A stretch of 64,000 nucleotides of DNA from Desulfobacula sp. (GCA_018645325.1 JABGOU010000007.1:1-64000); one strand, 5' to 3'. Shown: positions 44,392 through 53,782, numbered from the stretch's first letter. Notes: generated by a model not told the origin, from the sequence alone. A program made the numbers and translations.

Positions 44392-46078
44392 TTTCAACAA
44401 ATTTCCCTTTTTTAATTGTCATAAGAAAGAGATCTCTGTGAGCCGTGCCATCCTTATCAAAAAAAGTATTACCGGTAGCACCTTTAAAAATGCGCCGAAC
44501 CTTGAGTGCATTCTTTAAACTTTGCCTTGAATCAATGGTTTCATCCATGGCAGATAAAAAAAGAATGGATGTGGTATCATAGGATATGGCTTCTAAAAAC
44601 TTGGGTTTAGTATTAAACACTGCCTTGAATTTTTTTGTAAATTCTAAAGTTGCCGGATTTTGACTCCCATCAAAAAATCCGTCAGCAATAACAGCTTGTT
44701 TATTATAGCCTTTTACATCTTTTAAAAGTTTTTTATTATGCCATAAATTTGTTCCGACAAGATACATGCCTTTGGCATCGTAATAAGCCAGTTGTGGAAG
44801 AATCATGTTCAATTTTGAAGGCGAATCAGGAATAAACAATGCTTCAAAATCAATTTGAATTTTTTCTTCACCTTTTTTAATCGGTTTGTCTGATAGGGCA
44901 TCTGTTTGTGCCGAATCCATATCAGCCTGATCATTGTTCAATTTGACATCATTTTCAGGTATAACTGACTCTGGTTTTAAAAAATCAGGAATCGGAAAAA
45001 ACTGTCCGGTAAGCTTTTTTATAGGGTCTGAAAAATCTGTTTTTTTACCATCATAAGCTTCAACACCTACTACTTCTCCTTCATATTCATCAACTATGTC
45101 CCAGAAAAGTTTCATATATTTTTTACCATACTTTTCATTTGGATAAAGAATGGCAACCTTTTTTATGCCCAGATTGAGAAATAAATATTCACCAAGTGTT
45201 CGAACCTGCATTTCAGGTGTAATAAAATTTGAAAACAAATATTCTCCTTTTAAAGAAAAATCACTTTTTTGAGTCAAGGCAATGATGGGGATTTGAAGTT
45301 TTTCTGCTTCCTGCCCGGCTTCATGAACCATTAATAATGGTCCTATTATTCCAGCAACATTTTTTTTATATAATTGCTGGATACAGTCAATGGTTATATC
45401 CGGGTTTGCCTGGGTATCTTTTATGATGAGCTTGAATTGCTTATCATATTTTTTTGACAATTCCTGTATGGCCAATTGGACACCTGTTAATGCTCGTTTC
45501 CCAAAAATGGCATATTTTCCGGTTAAAGGCAAAAGACATCCAATTGTATGCCTGTTGAAAAGTGATTTTTTCATATCTTCCACAAGATCAGCTGCATCAG
45601 AGTAATATGGATGGTCAGGATATTCTAATAAAAAGACTTCAAGTATTTCCCTGGATTTAACAGCATTATTTTCCGAAGCATAATTCAAACCAAGCCAATA
45701 TAGTAACAATGATCTTGGAATATGAATATTTTTTATATTAATAAATTCCTGTATGGTTTTTGCAGGAGTTTTCACAAGAACAGATTCAATGGCTGATATT
45801 AATTGAGGCTTTTGGTCTGCATCAGCCTGAGAAAGAGCTTGATTATAAATAAATAAAGCATCCTGAAAATCTCCCTGTATAGCAAATTTTTTGGCTTCAT
45901 GAGACAGACTTTTTATAATGGAAATTTTTGGACTGTCTTCTTCAATTTTTTCTTTTTGGACCTTTTCTTTTTCAACAGGTACTTTTGCAGGCATTTTTGC
46001 ACAGGCAGACAAACAAAAGATTACAAATAAAATAATCAGGTATTTATAATGATAATTATTTAAATAGTCAGACATCAT
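44381..46078 (-). CDS. LpoA-like / branched-chain amino-acid-binding-fold lipoprotein
   Basis: 565 aa. A lipoprotein signal peptide ends in the lipobox LSAC. Residues about 50-170 are TPR-like helices (FAIQGDFQDALFIYNQALSQ; SREILEVFLLEYPDHPYY). Residues about 175-560 form a type I periplasmic-binding fold (IGCLLPLTGKYAIFGKRALT; IIGPLLMVHEAGQEAEKLQI; AILYPNEKYGKKY). This is the architecture of LpoA, the lipoprotein activator of penicillin-binding proteins. Leu/Ile/Val-type binding is the alternative. The 3' end overlaps convergent pfk by 11 bp. Confidence 0.8.
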   Translation of the reverse strand: MMSDYLNNYHYKYLIILFVIFCLSACAKMPAKVPVEKEKVQKEKIEEDSPKISIIKSLSHEAKKFAIQGDFQDALFIYNQALSQADADQKPQLISAIESVLVKTPAKTIQEFINIKNIHIPRSLLLYWLGLNYASENNAVKSREILEVFLLEYPDHPYYSDAADLVEDMKKSLFNRHTIGCLLPLTGKYAIFGKRALTGVQLAIQELSKKYDKQFKLIIKDTQANPDITIDCIQQLYKKNVAGIIGPLLMVHEAGQEAEKLQIPIIALTQKSDFSLKGEYLFSNFITPEMQVRTLGEYLFLNLGIKKVAILYPNEKYGKKYMKLFWDIVDEYEGEVVGVEAYDGKKTDFSDPIKKLTGQFFPIPDFLKPESVIPENDVKLNNDQADMDSAQTDALSDKPIKKGEEKIQIDFEALFIPDSPSKLNMILPQLAYYDAKGMYLVGTNLWHNKKLLKDVKGYNKQAVIADGFFDGSQNPATLEFTKKFKAVFNTKPKFLEAISYDTTSILFLSAMDETIDSRQSLKNALKVRRIFKGATGNTFFDKDGTAHRDLFLMTIKKGKFVEINR

Positions 46079-46175
46079 GTTTGGTATTGCTTATTTTATT
46101 GGTTATTTTGATTACACTTTCATTTTAGTTTCAAACCCATAATCTAGAAACAAGAACTATATGTAAAATAAAAAA

Positions 46176-47087
46176 TTATGTCAAAAACTCTTTTATCAAG
46201 GTTTCAGCCTCATGACCTTGAGAAGGCTTAAGCCAATTAATACTATTATCTTTATTAAACCATGTAAATTGCCTTTTGGCATATCGTCTTGTATCCCTTT
46301 TTAACAGCCTTACTGCTTCTTCCCAATCGACTTCATTGGTTATGAACATTGCCATATGCTTATACCCAATGGATTGCATGGATTTTAAGTTAAATGAATA
46401 ACCCTTTTGAGCCAGGGTTGTCACTTCTTTGAGCAGCCCTTGATGAAGCATCTTGTCAACCCTTTTATTTATTCGGTCATAAAGCTTTTCCCTGTCCATA
46501 TATAATCCAATTTTAAAATACTTATATCTTATGTCCTCAAAGTTATGGTTTTTTTGACGATCAGAAATTTTCCGGCCGCTAGTCAGAAAAACCTCTAATG
46601 CTCTAATCACTCTGAAAGAATCATTGGGATGTATTTTTTTTGCAGCATCAGGGTCATATTTTTTAAGTTTTTGATAAAGGCTTGTGCTCCCATTTTCTTC
46701 AAGTTCTATGGTTAATTGATTTAATATTTTCGAACTTATAGGCTTTGACCGGAACAATCCATTTAAAAGTGCCCTGATGTAAAGTCCTGTGCCACCAGTT
46801 ATAATGGGAACTTTTCCACGAGTGGTAATATCTTCGATAGCATTATCGGCAGTTTTAGCGTATCGACCCGCATCAAAATCCTCTTTTGGATCAACAAAAT
46901 CTACAAGATGATGCCGTGCCAGTTTTAATTCTTCAGAACTTGGTTTAGCAGTACCGATATCCATGTGTTTGTAAATTTGCATTGAATCTGCACCTATAAT
47001 TTCTCCATTAAAACGCCTGGCAATCGAGATGGCAAAAGAGGTTTTTCCTATTCCAGTGGGGCCGCAAATTACAATAATTTTTTTCAT
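46176..47087 (-). CDS. miaA: tRNA dimethylallyltransferase
   Basis: 303 aa. P-loop VICGPTGIGKTSFAISIARR at the N-terminus. The DSMQIYKHMDIGTAKPS block and the HHLVDFVDPKEDFDAG block are typical, followed by PIITGGTGLYIRALLNG. The C-terminal RRYAKRQFTWFNKD segment contacts tRNA. It isopentenylates A37 of UNN-reading tRNAs. It is divergent from hdrA, with about 150 bp between starts. Confidence 0.95.
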   Translation of the reverse strand: MKKIIVICGPTGIGKTSFAISIARRFNGEIIGADSMQIYKHMDIGTAKPSSEELKLARHHLVDFVDPKEDFDAGRYAKTADNAIEDITTRGKVPIITGGTGLYIRALLNGLFRSKPISSKILNQLTIELEENGSTSLYQKLKKYDPDAAKKIHPNDSFRVIRALEVFLTSGRKISDRQKNHNFEDIRYKYFKIGLYMDREKLYDRINKRVDKMLHQGLLKEVTTLAQKGYSFNLKSMQSIGYKHMAMFITNEVDWEEAVRLLKRDTRRYAKRQFTWFNKDNSINWLKPSQGHEAETLIKEFLT

Positions 47088-47116
47088 AAACTATGTTTTC
47101 TTCACCTCAATAATTG

Positions 47117-47146
47117 TTGACAATTCTTACTTGATAGCTCTATAAC
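47117..47146 (+). promoter_or_regulatory. Putative sigma-70 promoter of the hdrA-flx operon
   Basis: TTGACA at 47117-47122 and TATAAC at 47141-47146, 18 bp apart, lie in the divergent miaA/hdrA gap. Transcription from about 47153 would leave an 84-nt leader before the hdrA ATG. Confidence 0.5.
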
Positions 47147-47159
47147 ATAGCACTTTGGT

Positions 47160-47191
47160 ATGAAAAATATAAGATTTTATATATTTTTCAT
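47160..47191 (+). promoter_or_regulatory. 12-bp perfect palindrome in the hdrA leader
   Basis: ATGAAAAATATA (47160-47171) and its exact complement (47180-47191) flank an 8-nt spacer. It begins 13 bp after the predicted -10 box and ends 45 bp before the ATG. It could be a repressor operator or a leader hairpin; the AT-rich arms leave both open. Confidence 0.55.
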
Positions 47192-47236
47192 AATGAAGAA
47201 ACATTATGATATAAATTGCAACAGGAGAAAACTAAT

Positions 47237-50200
47237 ATGAGTAATAAACTAACCGGATCTGTGGTTGTTATTGGTGGCGGTATTTCCGGCATGCTTTCAG
47301 CTCTTGATCTTGCAAATTCCGGGTACTATGTTTATTTGGTGGAAAAAGGTCCTTCAATTGGCGGAGTTATGGCCCAGCTTGACAAGACCTTTCCAACAAA
47401 TGACTGTGCAATGTGAATTATCTCACCCACACTGGTCGAGGTCGGCCGGCATTTAAATATAGAACTTCTAACGCTTTCAGAAGTAATTGATGTAAAAGGT
47501 GAGAAAGGAAATTTTCAGGTCGAAATTCTGAAAAAGCCCAGGTATGTAGATGTAAATCTGTGTGTCGGATGTGGGGCCTGTGCAGAAAAATGTCCAGGCA
47601 AATTTGATGATACCTATAATGCGGATTTAATTAAACGGACTGCCATTTATGTAGAATATCCCCAGGCGGTTCCACTGAAATACGCTATTAATCCAGATAT
47701 CTGCTTAAAATTAACTAAGGATAAATGCGGGACCTGTGAGGATGTATGTCCTGCCAACGCAATTGATTATACACAAACCAAGGAAAAAATAAACATTGAA
47801 GCCGGATCAATTATTTTCTCTCCGGGATTCACCCCTTTTGATCCTGAAAAATTTGATAATTATCAATATGCTAATTTTCCAAACGTTGTGACATCCATGG
47901 AATTTGAACGAATTCTGTCGGCTACTGGACCTACCATGGGACATGTTACAACTTTTCCACAATTGCCGATAAATCCTAAAAAGAAAAAAGACAAACTGCT
48001 TGCTGAAAAAAGGAAGGATCCCAAAAAAATAGCATGGTTCCAATGTGTGGGATCAAGAGATATAAACAAGTGTGACAACCCTTATTGTTCTTCTGTCTGC
48101 TGCATGTATGCAGTTAAAGAGGCAATTATCGCCAAAGAACATGCCGGAGGCGATCTGGACTGTTCTATTTTTTATATGGATATGAGAACACCAGGTAAAG
48201 AATTCGAAAAATTTTATCAGAACGCTAAAGATAAACATGGAGTTAATTTTATTCGATCAAGAGTTCACTCTGTAACTGAAAATCCTCAGACCCATGATCT
48301 GAATATCCGATATGTGGACGAATTGGGTCAAATAGTCCATGACACCTATGACATGATTGTTTTGTCTGTGGGTCTGGAAATTTCAAATGAGACCAAAGAA
48401 CTATCCCATAAACTTGGAATTGATCTAACACCTAACGGGTTTTGCAAGACCGATTCATTTGAACCTGTCTCAAGTTCCAGAGATGGTATTTATGTGTCAG
48501 GTGTATTTAATAATCCCAAGGACATTCCTGAATCGGTTCTAGATGCCAGTGCAGCAGCATCTGCTGCAGGAGATGCTTTAAGTGCAGCCAGAAATACGCT
48601 TACTAAAGCTATTGAAAAAATACCGGAAATCAATGTTATAGGTGAGCGACCCAGAATCGGAGCCTTTATTTGTGACTGTGGATCTAATATAAATGGTGTT
48701 GTAGATTGTCCGGATGTCACTGAATATGCAAAAACATTACCCTATGTCGAATTTGCCGATGAGGCCATGTATGCATGCAGCCAGGATGCCCAGGCTAAGA
48801 TGGTTGAATACATCAAAGAGAAGAACCTGAACCGGATTGTTATTGCAGCCTGCACACCCAAAACCCATGAACCACTTTTTCAGGAAACACTGGCCAACGC
48901 AGGGTTAAATAAATACCTGTTTGAAATGACCAATATTCGAAACCATAATTCCTGGGTCCATAAAAACAATCCTGAAATTGCTACCCAAAAAGCCAAAGAT
49001 CTTGTCAGAATGGCTGTGGCCAAGGCTGCTTTAGCGGAGCCGTTAAAAGAAGAAAAAATTACTGTAAATGATTCGATTTTAATTATTGGTGGCGGATTAG
49101 CGGGTATGACTTCTGCAAAAAGCCTTGCGACTCAAGGATATAAAACCCATATTGTTGAGAAAAAAGACAAATTGGGCGGTGAGGCTCATAAGCTTTACAG
49201 AACTGCTCAGGGTGAAGATGTTCAGTCCAAACTCAATGAGTTGATCAAAGAAATTGAAAGTAACGACAATATAATTGTTCATAATAATACCACTCTTGAA
49301 AGCGTTGACGGGTTTGTGGGAAACTTTAAATCAACCCTGAAAAACAATGATAAAGAGTTTGAACTTGAATATGGAGTAGCTGTTCTGGCAACGGGAGCCA
49401 AAGCCTTTGTACCAGATGAATATAAATATGGGAAAGATAGCAGGATTATCACTTCTCTTGATCTGGATAAAATGTTTAAAACCAATGATGTGGATCTTGA
49501 TAGGGTGAACAGTGCAGTTTTTATTCAGTGTGTGGGATCAAGACAGCCTGACCGCCCCTATTGTTCCAGAGTCTGCTGCACGCATTCCATCGACAATGCC
49601 ATTGAACTCAAAGAGCGTAAGCCTGATATGGATATTTTTATTCTTTATCGGGATATTAGAACCTATGGTGAAAGAGAGCTTTTATATAAGAAAGCAAGAG
49701 AGCTTGGAGTTATCTTTATCCGATATGATGTAGACAAAAAGCCGCAAGTCAGGATTGATAACAGCCAACTTTTTATCAGGGTTAATGATCATGTGTTGAA
49801 TAAACCTATTGAAATAGAAGCTGATCTGCTTACCCTTGCAGTTGCATTGGTTCCAAGAAAAGATGAGACACTTGCCAATTTCTTTAAAGTACCGTTAAAC
49901 GATGAAGGTTTTTTTGTTGAAAAGCATGCAAAATTAGGCCCTGCTGAATTTGCAACAGATGGTGTTTTTGTTTGTGGTTCAGGCCACTATCCAAAACCTG
50001 TTAACGAAGCAATTACCCAGGGAAGAGCATCTGCTTCAAGAGCACTTACACTTCTTGCCAAAAAGGACAGCCTTTTCACAAGCGGAACCGTCGCAAGTGT
50101 TGATCCGTTAAAATGCAGTCAATGTGGCGTTTGTGTATCCATTTGTCCCTACTCAGCACCACTATTTTTAACAGAAGGCAGATTTGAAGGAAAAGCAGAT

Positions 50201-50329
50201 GTAAATGCAGTGCTTTGTAAAGGCTGCGGACTCTGTGTTGCATCTTGCAGATCCGGTGCCCTGCATCTTCGAGGCTTTGATACAAATCAGATTTTTTCAC
50301 AAATATATGCAATGAGTGAAGTGGTTTAA
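47237..50329 (+). CDS. hdrA: HdrA-like flavin/iron-sulfur protein, selenocysteine-containing
   Basis: 1030 aa with Sec60 encoded by TGA 47414-47416; AGGAG lies 9 nt before ATG 47237. Order: FAD domain 1 ([21 protein letters not shown] then Sec then IISP, a Cys in most HdrA), ferredoxin-type clusters (C109-C119 and C156-C171), then the domain that opens classical HdrA ([19 protein letters not shown]). FAD domain 2 follows from about 613 ([15 protein letters not shown]) and two [4Fe-4S] motifs ([23 protein letters not shown]). HdrA is the electron-bifurcating core of heterodisulfide reductase. It is first in an operon with flxD, flxC, flxB and flxA. hdrB and hdrC are absent. Confidence 0.94.
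47432..47449 (+). promoter_or_regulatory. Putative SECIS hairpin in hdrA
   Basis: 15 nt after the UGA a 6-bp stem (CUGGUC pairing with GGCCGG, two G-U pairs) closes the loop GAGGUC. The loop starts 22 nt after the UGA and carries the GGU core also seen in characterised bacterial SECIS loops. It matches the selD and flxD hairpins in position. Confidence 0.75.
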
Positions 50330-50344
50330 AGGAGATATTAGATA

Positions 50345-50767
50345 ATGGCTGATCAAGATATTAAAATTGTAAGTTTTCTTTGCAACTGGTGCAGCTATGG
50401 CGCAGCAGATCTTGCAGGTGTCAGCAGGATGGAATATCCGGCAGATATAAGAGTTATAAGGATACCCTGTTCCGGAAGGATGAGTCCAAAATTCATACTT
50501 TCTGCATTCAGGGAAGGAGCTGATGCAGTATGGGTGTCCGGCTGACATCCGGGTGAATGTCATTACCTGGATGGTAATTATTATGCGCGCAGAAAATTTG
50601 CTTTAATGGGAAATCTTTTCGAACATATGGGAATTGAACGGGACAGAATTCATTTTTCCTGGATCTCATCTGCAGAGGCAACAAAATTTGTGGATGTGGT
50701 TAAAGAGATTTCAGATAAAGTAAGGGCACTTGGGCCAAATAAGAAACTTGTAAAGGACTATAATTAA
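50345..50767 (+). CDS. flxD: MvhD/FlxD-like [2Fe-2S] electron-transfer subunit, selenocysteine-containing
   Basis: 140 aa with Sec67 at TGA 50543-50545; read without Sec the gene would stop at 66 residues. The N-terminal half is typical MvhD ([48 protein letters not shown]). After Sec the frame continues [20 protein letters not shown], also typical, to TAA at 50765-50767. Sec replaces the Cys of the usual CHPGDCHY motif, a [2Fe-2S] ligand in MvhD. The protein would relay electrons between the Flx NADH-oxidising module and HdrA. AAGGAG precedes the ATG, 15 bp after hdrA. Confidence 0.94.
50562..50578 (+). promoter_or_regulatory. Putative SECIS hairpin in flxD
   Basis: 16 nt after the UGA a perfect 6-bp stem (AUUACC with GGUAAU) closes a 5-nt loop UGGAU. 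The loop starts 23 nt after the UGA. All pairs are Watson-Crick. Confidence 0.75.
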
Positions 50768-50779
50768 AAAGGTAAGTTT

Positions 50780-51727
50780 ATGAATACCTGTATAAATAAA
50801 ATCAGGGAGCTGGCTTTGGAACTTCTGGATAAAAAAGAGGTTGAAAAAGTTATTGGTTTTGCAAACGGAACCATTCCCCTGGCAACAAGTCCTATTGCCA
50901 TAACATCAAAACAAGATATTGAAAAACTTGTTTTTAATTCAACATGCGGACTTAATCTTGCCAATTACTTAAGAGATCAAAAAGGTAAAATAGCTGTTAT
51001 TGCCAAAGGATGTGATACAAGAAATATTGTCACTCATATTGTAGAAAACCAGATCAAACGAGATCAACTTTTTATTATAGGAGTTCCCTGCAATGGAATG
51101 ATTGATCAATTCAAGATTGCAGCATTGTTTAATGATGAGATCATTGAATTTTCTGAAGATGGTGATACACTTAATATTAAATCTTCCTTAAAAGAAGAAA
51201 AATTATACAAGAAAGATTATTTAAGAGAAAACTGCAAGGTTTGCATGCATAAAAACCCTGTGATTTATGATGTACTGGCAATGGATCTTGTTGAGGAACA
51301 AACTCTTGACAATCCCTATCCGGATGTTGACAAAATTGAAGCTATGGATTCGGATAAAAAATGGCAGCACTTTCAAGATTTAACTAAAAATTGTATACGT
51401 TGTTATGCCTGCAAAAATGCATGCCCCTTATGTTATTGCCCCACCTGCTTTGTAGATGAATCAAGCCCCCAGTGGGTTGGCAAAGGTCAGAATAAAACTG
51501 ATGTAAACACATTTCATTATTTAAGGGCATTTCATTGTGCAGGTCGTTGTACTGACTGTGGTGCATGTGTCCAAGCCTGCCCCATGGATATTAATGTCAG
51601 AGATTTTACAAGAAAATTAAATAAAGATTCATTTGAAATGTTTGGCTGGGAAGCAGGATTAGATATCACCAAACGTCCACCCCTGGACGCATACAGTCCG
51701 GATGATCCCGACGATTTTATCAAGTAA
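50780..51727 (+). CDS. flxC: FlxC-like iron-sulfur protein (4Fe-4S dicluster)
   Basis: 315 aa. The N-terminal two thirds resemble an FrhB/FdhB-type domain (VIGFANGTIPLATSPIAI; IAVIAKGCDTRNIVTHIVE; VPCNGMID) with an extra CKVCMHKNP. The C-terminus holds two cysteine groups: CIRCYACKNACPLCYCPTC, and RCTDCGACVQACPMDINV. It fits the FlxC subunit position in FlxABCD-type NADH dehydrogenases. Electron relay between FlxB and FlxD/HdrA is inferred. It is separated from flxD by 12 bp. The name rests on gene order and motifs. Confidence 0.75.
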   Translation: MNTCINKIRELALELLDKKEVEKVIGFANGTIPLATSPIAITSKQDIEKLVFNSTCGLNLANYLRDQKGKIAVIAKGCDTRNIVTHIVENQIKRDQLFIIGVPCNGMIDQFKIAALFNDEIIEFSEDGDTLNIKSSLKEEKLYKKDYLRENCKVCMHKNPVIYDVLAMDLVEEQTLDNPYPDVDKIEAMDSDKKWQHFQDLTKNCIRCYACKNACPLCYCPTCFVDESSPQWVGKGQNKTDVNTFHYLRAFHCAGRCTDCGACVQACPMDINVRDFTRKLNKDSFEMFGWEAGLDITKRPPLDAYSPDDPDDFIK

Positions 51728-51743
51728 ACAAAAAGGGTATACA

Positions 51744-52796
51744 ATGAAATTTATAACAATTGATAAAAAAGACTGGGCCAATGGCATTGGAAAATCAAGG
51801 AAGACCTATAAGCTTTTTGGTCCTGTTAAAGATAAAAACGGCTTTCTTATCAAAAGCCTTGAAAAGGATATCATGCCTGAAATGGATTATCCTGATTCAG
51901 TTATGTCAGCAAAATCTATTATTTTTCCCCAGACTGAAAAGATGCTTTGCACAACTCTGGATGAGTCACAAGAAGAACACCACATCATGAAAAGAGTGGA
52001 AATGGACAACTCACCAAGAGCAATTTTGGGTATCAGGCCTTATGATGCTAAAGCAATTCAGATTGTTAATCTTAATTTTGATACAGATGACTTTCGTGAT
52101 CCATACTGGTGTGATGCATTGAACGCAACAACATTGATAGGTTTGGGCATCAACAAACCAGGCCCATTTGATTTTTCCACTTCTACCGGGACAGGACCCT
52201 TTTGTGAAGAAGGTCTTGATATTCTCATGGCTGATCTTGATGATAAATATCTGGCAAAGATCCTGACAGATAAAGGCAAGGCCTTTATGGATGTATGTGA
52301 GTTTGAAATCAAAGCTGATGAAAAGGAAAGCCAGGCACTTTTTGATATTTTAAGGAAAGAAGCAGAAAAAAACATTAAATCCCATATTGATACGGATAAA
52401 TTAAGTGAGAAGACCATACTTGAGCTTCATGATGCTCCTTTCTGGGATGATGTTGCATTCTCCTGTATCAATTGCGGAACCTGCACCTTTGTCTGTCCAA
52501 CCTGCTGGTGTTTTGACATTCAGGATGAAACCAAGCAAAAATCATCCATCAGATTTCGAAACTGGGACACCTGTATGTCGTCATTATTTACCCGGCATGC
52601 CACAGGACATAATCCAAGGGCTACAAAGACCCAGCGGGTCCGCCAAAGATTTATGCATAAATTGAAATACTTTTTTGACAAATACGATCAGGGAATCATG
52701 TGTGTTGGATGCGGCAGATGCGTTAAAAGCTGCCCGGTCAATATCGACATTCGTGAAGTGTGCAATATTATGAACACATATAAAAAACAAGATTAG
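51744..52796 (+). CDS. flxB: FlxB-like iron-sulfur protein (AsrA/hydrogenase beta-like)
   Basis: 350 aa from ATG 51744, with AAAAGGG upstream. An N-terminal domain of unknown fold (RAILGIRPYDAKAIQIVNLNF is characteristic of this family) precedes a C-terminal ferredoxin pair: FSCINCGTCTFVCPTCWCFD and MCVGCGRCVKSCPVNIDI. It resembles sulfite reductase subunit A (AsrA) and sulfhydrogenase beta subunits. It passes electrons from the flavoprotein subunit encoded next. Gene order hdrA-flxD-flxC-flxB-flxA matches that described for FlxABCD-HdrABC in Desulfovibrio, apart from missing hdrBC. Confidence 0.8.
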   Translation: MKFITIDKKDWANGIGKSRKTYKLFGPVKDKNGFLIKSLEKDIMPEMDYPDSVMSAKSIIFPQTEKMLCTTLDESQEEHHIMKRVEMDNSPRAILGIRPYDAKAIQIVNLNFDTDDFRDPYWCDALNATTLIGLGINKPGPFDFSTSTGTGPFCEEGLDILMADLDDKYLAKILTDKGKAFMDVCEFEIKADEKESQALFDILRKEAEKNIKSHIDTDKLSEKTILELHDAPFWDDVAFSCINCGTCTFVCPTCWCFDIQDETKQKSSIRFRNWDTCMSSLFTRHATGHNPRATKTQRVRQRFMHKLKYFFDKYDQGIMCVGCGRCVKSCPVNIDIREVCNIMNTYKKQD

Positions 52797-52813
52797 CGAA
52801 CAAAGGAGGAACC

Positions 52814-53659
52814 ATGGAAAACCCATATATACCGTATCCGGTTCGCATTGATGATATTGAAATTGCAACTGAAGACAAATCTTTAAAAACATTTAAATTT
52901 GTGTTTTTAAACAAGGAAGATGAAGAAAAATTTTCATATCAGGCCGGGCAGTTTGCGGAATTATCCATACCAGGTATTGGAGAAATTCCCATAGGTATTG
53001 CATCTTCCCCGGTTGAAAAAGGATTTGTAAAATTTACTGTATTTAGAACCGGTGTTGTAACTTCCCACCTTCATAATATGAAGATTGGTGATATAATGGG
53101 TATCAGGGGCCCGTTGGGCAATTGGTATCCCTGGGACAAACTGGAAAATAAAAATGTTGTAATCATTGGTGGTGGATTTGCATTTACAACTTTAAGATCA
53201 TCCATCATATATATGCTCGATCCCGCCAATAGGAATAAATTCAAGAATATTGATGTGGTCTATGGTGCAAGATCTCCCGGTATGTTGCTCTATAGAGAAG
53301 AACTCTATGAATGGGAAAAACGAAGTGATATCAATATGCATATAACAGTCGATTCAACAGATGATCCAAACTGGAAATACCATACAGGATTTGTTCCCCA
53401 GATTGTTGAACAAAACGCTCCAAAAGCAGATAAGGACACATATGCCATTATCTGTGGGCCACCGATCATGATTAAATTCACCCAGCCTTCCTTAACCCAA
53501 CTCGGGTACAAGGAAGATCAAATTATCATGTCACTTGAAAACAAGATGAAATGTGGAATCGGCATGTGCGGCAGATGCAATATTGGAAAAGAACTTGTTT
53601 GTAAAGATGGTCCAGTCTTTACTCTTGAACAGATTAACCAAACACCGAAAGAATATTAA
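52814..53659 (+). CDS. flxA: FlxA-like FAD/NAD(P)-binding oxidoreductase subunit
   Basis: 281 aa of the ferredoxin-reductase/PyrK-AsrB type. The FAD domain covers about 1-110 (FAELSIPGIGEIPIGIASSP, with MGIRGPLGNWYP). The NAD domain follows (VVIIGGGFAFTTLRSS; YGARSPGMLLYREEL; ICGPPIMIKF). A C-terminal [2Fe-2S] motif is CGIGMCGRCNIGKELVC. It should oxidise NADH and hand electrons to FlxB. AGGAGG precedes the ATG. No terminator is visible after it; dsrC has its own promoter 18 bp downstream. Confidence 0.88.
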   Translation: MENPYIPYPVRIDDIEIATEDKSLKTFKFVFLNKEDEEKFSYQAGQFAELSIPGIGEIPIGIASSPVEKGFVKFTVFRTGVVTSHLHNMKIGDIMGIRGPLGNWYPWDKLENKNVVIIGGGFAFTTLRSSIIYMLDPANRNKFKNIDVVYGARSPGMLLYREELYEWEKRSDINMHITVDSTDDPNWKYHTGFVPQIVEQNAPKADKDTYAIICGPPIMIKFTQPSLTQLGYKEDQIIMSLENKMKCGIGMCGRCNIGKELVCKDGPVFTLEQINQTPKEY

Positions 53660-53676
53660 CCGGGTTTTATTTTATA

Positions 53677-53706
53677 TTGACAAATAAGTATTGCTTAAGA
53701 TATATT
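53677..53706 (+). promoter_or_regulatory. Putative sigma-70 promoter of dsrC
   Basis: TTGACA (53677-53682) and TATATT (53701-53706), spaced 18 bp, lie in the 123-bp gap after flxA. A strong AGGAGG sits at about 53769-53774 before the dsrC ATG. It allows dsrC expression above the operon level. Confidence 0.55.
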
Positions 53707-53782
53707 CATGCTTTAATTATTGAAACTAAGGCGGTATGCCTTAAAAGAACAATAAAAAACTTTTTATAGGAGGTAATTTTAG

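Noticed and set aside
47216-47236. TTG at 47216 as the hdrA start
   Set aside because: AGGAG at 47223-47227 lies after it and is correctly spaced for ATG 47237.
47237-47416. hdrA and flxD as pseudogenes interrupted by TGA stops
   Set aside because: Homology continues in the same frame across each TGA, the codon sits exactly at a conserved Cys, SECIS-like hairpins follow, and selD in the same window shows the same arrangement.
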